64,000 bases of DNA from Polaromonas sp047303325. GTDB lineage: Bacteria > Pseudomonadota > Gammaproteobacteria > Burkholderiales > Burkholderiaceae_C. Position 1 is the stretch's first letter. Every line of letters starts with the position of its first letter. The notes under the pieces were generated by a model. The model worked only from the letters and a program-made list of their open reading frames with translations, did no database searches and was not told where the DNA came from. The position numbers and the translations under genes were made by a program. The stretch lies in assembly GCF_047303325.1 (NCBI RefSeq), contig NZ_JBKBEX010000015.1, positions 1 through 64,000 of the forward strand. The letters run 5' to 3'. Positions 16,492-24,935 of this stretch are shown in pieces.

Positions 16492-17586
16492 ATGAAGACT
16501 TACAAGATCGCCTGCATCCCCGGCGACGGCATCGGCAAGGAGGTCGTCCCGGCCGGCCAGCAGGTGCTGCAGGCCCTGGCCGCCACGCAAACCAGTTTCC
16601 GTTTCGAGTTCACGTCCTACGGCTGGGGCGGCGACTGGTACCGCGAGCACGGCGTCATGATGCCCGACAAGGGTCTGGACGAGCTGCGGGACAAGGACGC
16701 CATCCTGTTCGGCTCGGCCGGCGACCCGGACATTCCCGACCACATCACACTCTGGGGCCTGCGCCTGAAGATCTGCCAGGGCTTTGACCAGTACGCCAAC
16801 GTGCGGCCCACGCGCATACTGCCGGGCATAGACGCGCCGCTCAAGCGCTGCACGCCGGAGCAGCTCAACTGGGTCATCGTGCGCGAGAACTCCGAAGGCG
16901 AATATGCGGGCGTGGGCGGGCGCGCCCACCAGGGCCACCCGATCGAAGTGGCGACCGATGTCTCGATGATGACGCGCGCCGGCGTCGAGCGCATCATGCG
17001 CTACGCCTTCAGGCTGGCGCAGTCGCGCCCGCGCAAGCTGCTCACCGTGGTCACCAAGTCCAACGCGCAGCGCCACGCCATGGTGATGTGGGACGAGATC
17101 GCGCTGCAGATCAGCAAGGAGTTCCCCGACGTCACTTGGGACAAGGAACTGGTCGACGCCTGCACCGCCCGCATGGTGAACCGCCCCGCCTCGCTGGACA
17201 CCGTGGTCGCGACCAACCTGCACGCCGACATCCTGAGCGACCTGGCCGCCGCGTTGGCCGGCAGCCTGGGCATCGCGCCCACCGGCAACATCGACCCCGA
17301 GCGCCGCTACCCCAGCATGTTCGAGCCCATCCACGGCTCGGCCTTCGACATCATGGGCAAGGGCTTGGCCAACCCGGTCGGCACCTTCTGGAGCTGCGTG
17401 ATGCTGCTCGAGCACCTGGGCGAGCACGCCGCCGCCGGCCAGCTGATGCAGGCCATCGAAGCGGTGACGGCCAACGCCTCCCTGCACACACGCGACCTCG
17501 GCGGCCAGGCCACCACGGCGCAGGTCACCAAAGCGGTCTGCCGCTGCTTTGCCGACACCGCCAGGCCCGTGGCCGCGGCGGCCTGA
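16492..17586 (+). CDS. ttuC: Tartrate dehydrogenase/D-malate decarboxylase-type dehydrogenase
   Basis: The 364-residue NAD-dependent enzyme belongs to the isopropylmalate/isocitrate dehydrogenase superfamily, in the TtuC/DmlA branch that acts on tartrate, D-malate and related beta-hydroxyacids. Evidence: YKIACIPGDGIGKEVVPAG at the N-terminus, the ENSEGEYAGVGGR phosphorylation-loop region, the metal-binding Asp in TVVATNLHADILSDLAA, and FEPIHGSAFDIMGKGLANP. GAGGAAACCC precedes the ATG. A Bug binding protein follows after 42 nt. True leucine-pathway LeuB is less likely, given the tartrate-type motif and the context with a ttuD-like gene. Confidence 0.88.
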   Translation: MKTYKIACIPGDGIGKEVVPAGQQVLQALAATQTSFRFEFTSYGWGGDWYREHGVMMPDKGLDELRDKDAILFGSAGDPDIPDHITLWGLRLKICQGFDQYANVRPTRILPGIDAPLKRCTPEQLNWVIVRENSEGEYAGVGGRAHQGHPIEVATDVSMMTRAGVERIMRYAFRLAQSRPRKLLTVVTKSNAQRHAMVMWDEIALQISKEFPDVTWDKELVDACTARMVNRPASLDTVVATNLHADILSDLAAALAGSLGIAPTGNIDPERRYPSMFEPIHGSAFDIMGKGLANPVGTFWSCVMLLEHLGEHAAAGQLMQAIEAVTANASLHTRDLGGQATTAQVTKAVCRCFADTARPVAAAA

Positions 17587-17628
17587 TTCCAGAAAAACAA
17601 ACACAAGGCAAACACAAGGAGACAAGAC

Positions 17629-18636
17629 ATGCGATCACAACAACAAGGACGCGGCCGGTACGCGTCAAGGCTGGCCCACGCGCTGGCCCTGGGTGCCTTG
17701 GCGGCAACGAGCTTGATGGGCGCCCCGGCTTTTGCCCAGGCGTGGCCTGCGCGGCCCATCAGCCTCATCGTGCCTTTCCCGGCGGGCGGCACGACGGACG
17801 TGCTGGCACGCGCTGTGGGGCAGGAGCTGTCGAAAAGCCTGGGCCAGCCCGTGGTGGTGGAAAGCCGGCCCGGCGCCGGCGCGACCCTGGGCGCGGACTT
17901 TGTGGCCAAGTCCAAACCCGACGGCTACACCTTGCTGATGGGCGCGGTGCACCACACTATCGCCACCAGCGTGTACAAGAAACTGCCTTATGACTTCCAG
18001 AAGGATTTCGCTCCCGTCAGCATCGTGGCGCTGGTGCCCAATGTGCTGGTGCTGAACCCGGCGGTCCCGGCAAAGACCGTGAAGGAACTGCTGGCGCTGG
18101 CCAAGGCGGAACCCGGCAAGCTGACCTACGGCTCCAACGGCAACGGCACGGGCCAGCACCTTATAGGGGCTCAGTTTGAAAGCATGGGCGGCGTGCAGAT
18201 GCTGCATGTCCCTTACAAGGGTAGCGGGCCGCTCACCACCGATTTGCTGGGTGGGCAGATCACCATGTCCTTTGACACCATCACGCCGGTGCTGCCGCAC
18301 ATCAAGGCAGGCAAGCTGCGCGCGCTGGCCGTGACGACAAACAAACGGTCTGCGGCTTTGCCCGATGTGCCCACGCTGGACGAAGCCGGCCTCAAGGGCT
18401 TCAACCTCGGCACCTGGTTCGGCGTGCTGGCACCGGCGGCCACTCCCAAGGACATCGTGACGCGGCTGAGCACCGAACTGGCCAGAATCGTCAACTCGCC
18501 GGAGTTCCGCAAGAAGATGGATGACATAGGCGCCGAGCCCGTCGGCAATACGCCCGAACAGATGGCGCGGCAGATCGCGGAAGACACCGAACGGTTCGCG
18601 AAGCTGGTGAAGGACACCAAAGTCGCGATTGAATAG
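17629..18636 (+). CDS. Bug/TctC family periplasmic binding protein
   Basis: The 335-residue protein has a Sec signal peptide ending near PAFAQA and a mature start WPARPISLIVPFPAGGTTD, with KPDGYTLLMGAVHH in the ligand region. AAGGAGAC sits just ahead of ATG 17629. It lies 42 nt downstream of the tartrate dehydrogenase gene and is probably co-transcribed, so tartrate or a similar hydroxy-dicarboxylate is a reasonable ligand guess. No tctAB membrane genes are present in the window. Confidence 0.9.
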   Translation: MRSQQQGRGRYASRLAHALALGALAATSLMGAPAFAQAWPARPISLIVPFPAGGTTDVLARAVGQELSKSLGQPVVVESRPGAGATLGADFVAKSKPDGYTLLMGAVHHTIATSVYKKLPYDFQKDFAPVSIVALVPNVLVLNPAVPAKTVKELLALAKAEPGKLTYGSNGNGTGQHLIGAQFESMGGVQMLHVPYKGSGPLTTDLLGGQITMSFDTITPVLPHIKAGKLRALAVTTNKRSAALPDVPTLDEAGLKGFNLGTWFGVLAPAATPKDIVTRLSTELARIVNSPEFRKKMDDIGAEPVGNTPEQMARQIAEDTERFAKLVKDTKVAIE

Positions 18637-18673
18637 AGCGCAAGGGCCGGGGTGCCGGCCCTGTCACGTCAGA

Positions 18674-19006
18674 TCACGCCATGGTCGATTTCGAAAACAG
18701 GTTGAGCACCACCACGCCCGCGATGATCAGCGCCATGCCCACCATGCCCCAGAGGTCTATCTTCTGGTGGTGGACAAAAAAGCCGGCGATGCTGATCAGC
18801 ACTATGCCCAGGCCTGACCAGATCGCATAGGTCACCCCGGTGGGGATGGACTTCATGGTGACCGTGAGCAGGTACAGCGCCACGCCGTAGCCCGCGATGC
18901 TGATCAGCGAAGGCACGAGCCGGCTGAAGCTGTCGCTGGACTTGAGCGCCGTGGTGGCGATGACTTCGGCAACGATGGCAATGCCCAGGGCCAGGTAGGC
19001 GTTCAT
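18674..19006 (-). CDS. Small multidrug resistance (SMR/EmrE-type) transporter
   Basis: The 110-residue protein has four membrane helices and matches EmrE/Qac exporters, which swap protons for quaternary cations. Glu14 in IVAEVIATTALK is the coupling acid. TVTMKSIPTGVTYAIWSGLGIV is the conserved mid-protein signature. It stands alone between two plus-strand genes. The leader contains two tandem hairpins, but they lack the ACGR loops expected of a guanidine-II riboswitch, so EmrE-like drug export is favoured over guanidine export. Confidence 0.93.
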   Translation of the reverse strand: MNAYLALGIAIVAEVIATTALKSSDSFSRLVPSLISIAGYGVALYLLTVTMKSIPTGVTYAIWSGLGIVLISIAGFFVHHQKIDLWGMVGMALIIAGVVVLNLFSKSTMA

Positions 19007-19076
19007 GCGGTGTCTGCTTTCTGCTTTGGAAGAGGAAGAGTCATTTTAGGCAGCACGTGTTTTGGCCGTATCCCCC

Positions 19077-19108
19077 AAACCCTGCGGGTTTGCCGGGTTA
19101 CTGCCCGG
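19077..19108. other. Two tandem small hairpins
   Basis: AAACCC at 19077-19082 pairs with GGGTTT at 19086-19091, and CCGGG at 19093-19097 pairs with CCCGG at 19104-19108. They lie between the SMR gene (read leftward) and ttuD (read rightward). No poly-T follows on either strand. Role unknown. Confidence 0.3.
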
Positions 19109-19142
19109 TTACCACGGCACAATCGAGGGTGGAGACTTTTCA

Positions 19143-20492
19143 ATGACCGCAGCCAAGACATCCCACACCATTCCCGACGCCGCCGCGCAGCCGCGCGAGT
19201 TCCTGGAACACCTGTACAGCGCCGCCGTCACGCGCGCGCAGCCGCTGGAGAACACCGCGCGCTACCTGCCGCAGCCGCCCACCCAAGCCAGCGGCGGCCG
19301 CACCATCGTGATTGGCGCGGGCAAGGCCGGCGGCTCCATGGCGCAGGCGGTTGAGGCCTTGTGGCCGGCCGACGCGCCGCTCGAAGGCCTGGTGGTCACG
19401 CGCTACCACCACATCCCGCCGCGGCCCGAGGGCCTGAAGCAGCGCATCGAAATCGTCGAGGCCGCGCACCCTGTGCCCGACGCCGCTGGGTTAGCGGCCG
19501 CCCAGCGCATCCTGGCCATGGTGCAGGGCCTGACCGAAAACGACCTGGTGCTGTGCCTGATCTCGGGCGGTGGTTCGGCCCTGCTGACCCTGCCGGCCGA
19601 AGGCCTGACGCTGGAAGACAAGCAGCGCATCAACAAGGCGCTGCTCAACAGCGGCGCGAATATTTCCGAGATGAACTGCGTGCGCAAGCACCTCTCGCGC
19701 ATCAAGGGCGGGCGCCTGGCCGCGGCCTGCGCGCCGGCGCGCGTGGTGACGCTCACCATCAGCGACGTGCCGGGCGACGACCCGTCCATCATCGCCAGCG
19801 GCCCCACGGTGCCCGACGCGACCAGCTGCGCCGAGGCGGTGGCGATTTTGCAGCGCTACGGCATCGAAGTGCCGGGCGCCATCATGAGCCTGCTCGAGCA
19901 GGGCGCGCTGGAAACCCCCAAGCCCGGCGACGCGGTCTTCAAAGGCCATGAAGTGCACATGATCGCCACGCCCCAGCAGTCGCTGGAAGCCGCCGCCGCC
20001 GTGGCGCGCGCCGCCGGCCTGCAGGCTTACATCCTGAGCGACGAGATGGAAGGCGAGTCGCGCGAGGTCGGCAAGGTGCATGCGGCGCTGGCGCGCGCCG
20101 TGGCGCTCAAGGGCCAGCCCTTCAGCAGGCCTTGTGTGATTTTGAGCGGTGGCGAGACAACAGTCACGGTCAAGAAGCAGCCCGAGGGCACTGCGCGGGG
20201 CCGGGGTGGGCGCGCCGGCGAGTTCTGCCTGGGCCTGGCGCTGGCCTTGCAGGGCCAGCGCGGCGTCTACGCGCTGGCGGCCGATACCGACGGCATAGAC
20301 GGCGTGGAAGACAATGCCGGCGCCTTTGTCGCGCCCGACACCCTGCAGCGCGCACTGGCCAAGGGCATGAAGATTGACCAGTACCTGGACCGCAACGACG
20401 CCTATGGCTATTTCGAGCCGCTGGGCGGCCTGGTCGTCACTGGGCCCACACACACCAACGTCAACGACTTCCGGGCGCTGCTGATCCTGTAG
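19143..20492 (+). CDS. ttuD: Glycerate 2-kinase/hydroxypyruvate reductase family (MOFRL), TtuD-like
   Basis: The 449-residue product belongs to the DUF4147-MOFRL family, which includes glycerate 2-kinase (GckA) and the gene called ttuD in tartrate clusters. Visible marks are RTIVIGAGKAGGSMAQAVE, VLCLISGGGSALLTLPAEG, the RKHLSRIKGGRLA segment, and the MOFRL region with SGGETTVTVK and GRAGEFCLGLALAL followed by DTDGIDG. GTGGAGA precedes ATG 19143; the longer frame from 19062 lacks a ribosome-binding site. It would phosphorylate glycerate from tartrate or glyoxylate routes and feed it into glycolysis. Confidence 0.9.
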   Translation: MTAAKTSHTIPDAAAQPREFLEHLYSAAVTRAQPLENTARYLPQPPTQASGGRTIVIGAGKAGGSMAQAVEALWPADAPLEGLVVTRYHHIPPRPEGLKQRIEIVEAAHPVPDAAGLAAAQRILAMVQGLTENDLVLCLISGGGSALLTLPAEGLTLEDKQRINKALLNSGANISEMNCVRKHLSRIKGGRLAAACAPARVVTLTISDVPGDDPSIIASGPTVPDATSCAEAVAILQRYGIEVPGAIMSLLEQGALETPKPGDAVFKGHEVHMIATPQQSLEAAAAVARAAGLQAYILSDEMEGESREVGKVHAALARAVALKGQPFSRPCVILSGGETTVTVKKQPEGTARGRGGRAGEFCLGLALALQGQRGVYALAADTDGIDGVEDNAGAFVAPDTLQRALAKGMKIDQYLDRNDAYGYFEPLGGLVVTGPTHTNVNDFRALLIL

Positions 20493-20507
20493 ATTCGGCG
20501 CGGCTTC

Positions 20508-22025
20508 TCAGACCGCCGTCAGGCCGCCGCCACCCTGGACGCCCGACGTTTCAGGCGGGTGCGTCACGATGGACTTGAGCTCGGGCCTGGCCGCCTGCAA
20601 GGCCTTGAGGTCGGGCACAGGCCGGCGCAGGCTGTCGCTGCCCGCAAACACCTGTTCCAGCGCCTGACTCGCGGCCAGCAACTGCGCATCGGCATGAAGC
20701 CGCCCTATGACCTGCAGGCCGAAGGGCATGCCGTGCTCGTCCTTGCCGCAAGGAAGGGCCAGCGCCGGGTTGGTGGCCAGCGTCACCACATAGGTCAGGC
20801 CCAGCCAGTGGTAGTAGTTGCGCATGGCCTGGCCGTCGATATTGCCGGCGAACAGTTCCGTCCAGGGGAAGGGCGTGACCGGCGTGACCGGCGCCAGGAT
20901 CAGGTCGTACTGCTCGAAGGCTTTGGCAAAGCGGCGCGAGATGCGCGTTTGCTCCAGGTGCGCCCAGGCGCGGTCGGCCAGCGTGATGGCGGCGGCGATC
21001 TCCATGTTGTCGCGCACATTGGGGCCCAGTGTTTCGGGGGCCTTGCGGTAGGTATCGGCAAAGGCCGCGACAAAACTCTCGGCACGCAGTGTGTCGAAGG
21101 CACGGTCGGCGTCGCCCAGCTGCAGGTCCACCGGTTCGCAGCTCGCCACCAGCGGGCGTATGGCTTCCACGCGCTGGCGGAAGACGCGGCGTATCTCCGG
21201 GTCCACGATGCAGACACCGAAATCCTCCGTCGTGCCGACGCGCAGCGTGGACAGGTCCACCGGCCTGAGCGGCCAGAAGGCGGAGGCATCCACCGGGTAA
21301 GACAGCGGGTCGCGCGCATCGGCCCCCACGCTGGCGGACATCAGCAGCGCCGTGTCGGCCACATTACGGCCCATGGGCCCCAGCACAGAAATGACCGACC
21401 AGCCCAGCGGCCGGGCGTCATTGGCCACCAGCCCGGGCGAGGGCCGCAGGCCGACCACACCGCACAGCGAAGCCGGTATGCGCAGCGAGCCGCCGGTGTC
21501 CGAGCCGGTGCAAATCGGCAGCATGCCGGCCGCCAGCGCGGCGGCCGAGCCGCCCGAGGAGCCGCCCGCATTGAGCGCGGGGTTGAAGGGGTTGCCCGTC
21601 GCGCCCCAGACCGGGTTGCGGGTGTTGGCGCCGGCGCCCATGTCGGGCACATTGGTCTTGGCCGTGACGATGGCGCCGGCCGCGCGCAGCTTGGCCACCA
21701 GAGCGTTGTCCTCGACCGGCACATTGCCGCGCAGCCCGACATTGCCGTAAGTGGTCAGCAGGCCCGCGGTGTCCTGCAGGTCCTTCACGCCCAGCGGCAG
21801 CCCGTGCAGCGGCCCCAGCGGCCCGCCGCGCATCACCTGCGCCTCGGCTTCGCGCGCGGCTTCTCTCGCGCGCGTGAAGTCGGTCGCGCAGATCGCATTG
21901 ATGGCCGGGTTGAGGTTTTCGATGCGGCTGATACAGGCGTCCATCAGCTCCACCGGCGATACCTGGCGGCTGGCGATCAGGCGGCGGAGTTCGACGGCGG
22001 AGATGTCGGGCAGGGTGGAGGGCAT
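20508..22025 (-). CDS. Amidase signature family hydrolase
   Basis: The 505-residue enzyme has the full Ser-cisSer-Lys triad of the amidase signature family. Lys81 lies in HGLPLGVKDLQD, the cis-Ser157 in AGGSSGGSAAA, and the nucleophile Ser180 in GSDTGGSLRIPA. Length is normal. It is the last gene of a minus-strand operon after a D-amino-acid dehydrogenase and a Bug binding protein (13 nt gap to the latter). It is not GatA by context. A role in releasing an amino acid or carboxylate from an amide for the upstream oxidase is inference. Confidence 0.9.
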   Translation of the reverse strand: MPSTLPDISAVELRRLIASRQVSPVELMDACISRIENLNPAINAICATDFTRAREAAREAEAQVMRGGPLGPLHGLPLGVKDLQDTAGLLTTYGNVGLRGNVPVEDNALVAKLRAAGAIVTAKTNVPDMGAGANTRNPVWGATGNPFNPALNAGGSSGGSAAALAAGMLPICTGSDTGGSLRIPASLCGVVGLRPSPGLVANDARPLGWSVISVLGPMGRNVADTALLMSASVGADARDPLSYPVDASAFWPLRPVDLSTLRVGTTEDFGVCIVDPEIRRVFRQRVEAIRPLVASCEPVDLQLGDADRAFDTLRAESFVAAFADTYRKAPETLGPNVRDNMEIAAAITLADRAWAHLEQTRISRRFAKAFEQYDLILAPVTPVTPFPWTELFAGNIDGQAMRNYYHWLGLTYVVTLATNPALALPCGKDEHGMPFGLQVIGRLHADAQLLAASQALEQVFAGSDSLRRPVPDLKALQAARPELKSIVTHPPETSGVQGGGGLTAV

Positions 22026-22038
22026 GTCAAATATCTTG

Positions 22039-23037
22039 TTAGTCGGTTTTGATCTGGGAACGTTCGGCCAGCGTCTTCATGCGCGCAATCTCGGTGGTGA
22101 CCATGCCGGCCCAGTCGGGAATCGCGGCATAGCCGGGCTCGAAGCCGGCCCCTTTGAGCTTGTCGATGATCTCAGGGTTGGCCATCACCGTGGCCAGTGC
22201 TTTTTCGAGCCGCGCCTTGACGGGTGCCGGCAAGCCCTTGGGCCCCACCACGGCCAGCCAGGCATTCATGTCGACAGCGGGGTAGCCGGCTTCGGCCATG
22301 GTCGGCACATTCGGCAGCAGGGCTGAGCGCTTGTTCATGGCCACGGCGAGCACGCGGACCTTGCCGGACTTGAGCTGCTGCGATGCGGCGACCACGGTGT
22401 CGAAGGACACCGGGATCTGCCCGCCCATCAGGTCGGTCATCAGCGGGCCGGAGCCCTTGTAGGGCACATGCGTCATCTTCAGGCCCGTGGCCGTGTTGAA
22501 CATCGCGCCGGCGAAATTGGAACTGGTGCCGTTGCCGAAGCTGCCGTAAAGGTATTTGTCCGGGTTGGCTTTGGCCGCCGCCACAAACTGGTGCACGTCG
22601 GTGGCCGTGACCGAGGGGTTCACCAGCATCGCCAGCGCCACCGATCCCACCATGCCGATCGGGTCAAAACCCTTGGCCGGGTCGTAGGACAGCTTGGGCT
22701 GCAGCGCCGGGTTCAGCGTGAAGGTGGAGTTGGAACTCACCAGCAGCGTGTAGCCGTCGGGCTTGGCGGCGGCCACCGCGGCCGCGCCTATGGCGGTGCC
22801 GGCGCCCGGCTTGTTCTCGATCACCACGGGCTGGCCCAACTGGTCGCCCAGGGCCTTGCCCAGGATGCGCGCCAGCACGTCGGCCGCGCCGCCGGCCGGG
22901 AAGGGCGCGACCAGCGTGATGGGCCGTTCCGGAAAGTCGGCGGCGCGCACGGGCCCGCCCATGGCTGCCAGCCCGCAGAAAAGGACGCCGCCGGCGATCA
23001 GCGCGCGGCGCAGTGCATTGATTGACATGTGTTGCAT
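22039..23037 (-). CDS. Bug/TctC family periplasmic binding protein
   Basis: The 332-residue protein begins MQHMSINALRRAL with a hydrophobic signal ending near GPVRA. The mature part starts FPERPITLVAPFPAGGAAD, followed by KPDGYTLLVSSNSTFTLNP, typical of Bug proteins. AAGAGG lies 6 nt before ATG 23037; the frame is also open further upstream. It lies between the D-amino-acid dehydrogenase gene (53 nt upstream) and the amidase gene (13 nt downstream) in the same direction. The substrate is therefore probably the compound that those enzymes process. Confidence 0.88.
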   Translation of the reverse strand: MQHMSINALRRALIAGGVLFCGLAAMGGPVRAADFPERPITLVAPFPAGGAADVLARILGKALGDQLGQPVVIENKPGAGTAIGAAAVAAAKPDGYTLLVSSNSTFTLNPALQPKLSYDPAKGFDPIGMVGSVALAMLVNPSVTATDVHQFVAAAKANPDKYLYGSFGNGTSSNFAGAMFNTATGLKMTHVPYKGSGPLMTDLMGGQIPVSFDTVVAASQQLKSGKVRVLAVAMNKRSALLPNVPTMAEAGYPAVDMNAWLAVVGPKGLPAPVKARLEKALATVMANPEIIDKLKGAGFEPGYAAIPDWAGMVTTEIARMKTLAERSQIKTD

Positions 23038-23090
23038 GGTAGGCCTCTTTTGAAGTTTCGGTCGAGAGTGGGACGGTGGTGGTGTCAAGG

Positions 23091-24224
23091 TCATCGCAGG
23101 CGGACGGGCGACAGTGCGCGGGCATCCAGGCCCTCTTGCAAAAGTTCTTCGGGCAGCGCGGCCTCGCGCAGCAGTGCATCGGCCAGCGCGCTGGCACCCG
23201 CCGCGCTCTGGATACCGTAGCCGCCCTGCGCCGCGAGCCAGAAAAAGCCTGGGCCGGCGTCGTCATGGCCTATCACCATCTCGCCGTCGGGCACAAAGGA
23301 GCGCAGGCCGGCCCAGGTGCTGGCGGGCCGGCGTATGGTCAGGGTCGTGACGCTTTCAATCTGGTGTATGCCCATGGCGATGTCCAGCTCCTCGGGCACC
23401 ACGTCGTGCGGCACAGTAGGGTCCGCATTGGCGGGCGAGCCCAGCAGCTGGCCCGCGTCGGGCTTGAAGTAATAACTTTCATCGACACCCACCACGGCCG
23501 GCCAGTGCGAAGCGTCCACGCCCTCGGGCGCCTTGAAGGTGAAGGCGCTGCGCCGGTGCGGCACCAGGCCCACGGGCCGCACGCCGAACACGGCGGCCAG
23601 TTCGTCGGCCCAGGCGCCCGCGGCATTCACCACGGTGCGGGCGCGCAGGGCCTGGCCGTCGCTGAGCTCCACGGTCCAGCAGCGGCCGTCATGCGTGGCC
23701 CGCGTCACGTCGGCGCTGTTGCGCAGTTCGCCGTCCGCCCCCGCTTTCTGGCGAAAGCCGCGCAGAAAACCCTGGTGCAGGGCGTGCACGTCCATGTCCT
23801 GCGCGCCTGCGTCGTAGAGCGCGCCGTGCACCAGATCGGGCCGCAGGCAGGGTACATGGGCCAGCGTGGTGCCGGCGTCCAGCGTCTGCAGGCCGGGGCA
23901 GTTCGTCAGCAATTCCTTGCGGGAGTTCGCCAGTTCCTGTTCCTGGCCGTGCGTGGCCAGGTACAGCACGCCGCGCGGCTGCATCAGGTCCGGGGCGAAG
24001 CCCTCGGGCGGCCGTTCGTAGAAGGCCCGGCTGGCGCGCGTGAGCGCCCGCACCATGGGCGGCCCATAGGTTTCCATGAACATGGCGGCCGAACGGCCCG
24101 TGGAGTGGTAGCCCGGCTGGGACTCGCGCTCGAGCAGCGCGACGCTGCGCTGGCCGGCCAGGCGCCAGGCCAGGGAAGCGCCCGCAATGCCGGCGCCGAC
24201 GATGAGTATGTCAAATTCTCGCAT
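23091..24224 (-). CDS. FAD-dependent D-amino-acid dehydrogenase, DauA-like
   Basis: The 377-residue flavoprotein resembles D-arginine dehydrogenase DauA of Pseudomonas. The dinucleotide motif is FDILIVGAGIAGASLAWRL at the N-terminus, followed by LERESQPGYHSTGRSAAMF. Further conserved stretches are VNAAGAWADELA, PHRRSAFTFKAPEG, DESYYFKPDAGQLLGSPAN, and RPASTWAGLRSFVPDGE. Such enzymes turn D-amino acids into 2-oxo acids and pass electrons to the respiratory chain. The start codon at 24224 lies inside a palindromic operator shared with the divergent XRE-cupin gene, so tight control is likely. Exact substrate preference is unknown. Confidence 0.88.
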   Translation of the reverse strand: MREFDILIVGAGIAGASLAWRLAGQRSVALLERESQPGYHSTGRSAAMFMETYGPPMVRALTRASRAFYERPPEGFAPDLMQPRGVLYLATHGQEQELANSRKELLTNCPGLQTLDAGTTLAHVPCLRPDLVHGALYDAGAQDMDVHALHQGFLRGFRQKAGADGELRNSADVTRATHDGRCWTVELSDGQALRARTVVNAAGAWADELAAVFGVRPVGLVPHRRSAFTFKAPEGVDASHWPAVVGVDESYYFKPDAGQLLGSPANADPTVPHDVVPEELDIAMGIHQIESVTTLTIRRPASTWAGLRSFVPDGEMVIGHDDAGPGFFWLAAQGGYGIQSAAGASALADALLREAALPEELLQEGLDARALSPVRLR

Positions 24225-24248
24225 TTGAGAATTCTCACATGCGAGAAT
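24215..24248. promoter_or_regulatory. Nested palindromic operator between dauA-like and XRE-cupin genes
   Basis: ATTCTCGCAT at 24215-24224 and ATGCGAGAAT at 24239-24248 are perfect inverted repeats. Exactly between them is a second palindrome, GAGAATTCTC at 24227-24236. All arms share the TTCTC/GAGAA core, giving four half-sites in 34 bp. The left arm covers the dauA-like start codon. This is the expected kind of target for the adjacent helix-turn-helix regulator. No other symmetrical site is seen in the 76-bp gap. Confidence 0.75.
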
Positions 24249-24300
24249 CGTGCCTGTCCAGCCGATTTACCCGATTTAGCCCAAACAAAGGGAAAACACC

Positions 24301-24918
24301 ATGCCCGCACGCCCAGCACGATCCGCCCGCGCTCCCGCCGCCGCCCCCGAGGCCGATCGCGTGCAACTCGGCCTGAGCCTGCGCGGGCACCGCAAGGCGC
24401 GCCGGCTGACGCTCAAGGACTTGTCCGGCCATTCCGGCGTGGCGCTGTCCACCCTGTCCAAGATGGAACTGGGCCAGATCTCGGTCAGCTATGAAAAGCT
24501 GGCCGCCGTGGCCAAGGCGCTCGCGCTCGATGTGGGGCAGTTGATAGACGCGCGTGGCGCAGTACCTGCCGGGGGTGCGGCACCTGTCGTGGTGTGGTCT
24601 GAAGCAGGCGGGGAGGCGACCTACAGCTCGGGCCACTACGACTACCGGGCGCTGGCCAACGGGTTTCCGGGCAAGCGCATGACACCCGTGCTCGGCCGCG
24701 TCATGGCGCGCGATCGCGGTCAGTTCACGGATTTCATCCGCCACCCGGGGCAGGAGTTTGTGACGGTCCTCTCAGGCCGGGTGCGCATCGAGTTTGAAAC
24801 CGGTGAAATCGTCGAAGTCGGGCGCCACGAGTCGGCCTACTTCAACAGCGGCGTCGGTCACATCTATACCTCGCTGGGCCGTGCCGATGCGCGGATACTG
24901 GTGGTCATGAGCGAGTAG
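24301..24918 (+). CDS. XRE family regulator with C-terminal cupin domain
   Basis: The 205-residue protein has a basic, Ala-rich N-terminal tail, an XRE helix-turn-helix at about residues 25-80 (LKDLSGHSGVALSTLSKME), and a cupin sensor domain at about 125-203 (HPGQEFVTVLSGRVRIEFE). Relatives such as PuuR control polyamine and amino-acid breakdown. It diverges from the DauA-like dehydrogenase gene, and the nested palindrome in the 76-bp gap is the probable binding site. Repression relieved by a D-amino acid or amide is the simplest model. Confidence 0.9.
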   Translation: MPARPARSARAPAAAPEADRVQLGLSLRGHRKARRLTLKDLSGHSGVALSTLSKMELGQISVSYEKLAAVAKALALDVGQLIDARGAVPAGGAAPVVVWSEAGGEATYSSGHYDYRALANGFPGKRMTPVLGRVMARDRGQFTDFIRHPGQEFVTVLSGRVRIEFETGEIVEVGRHESAYFNSGVGHIYTSLGRADARILVVMSE

Positions 24919-24935
24919 CCGCTCTTGCGAACGAC

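Noticed and set aside
19007..19142. Guanidine-II riboswitch before the SMR gene
   Set aside because: Two tandem hairpins are present, but neither loop has the required ACGR sequence.
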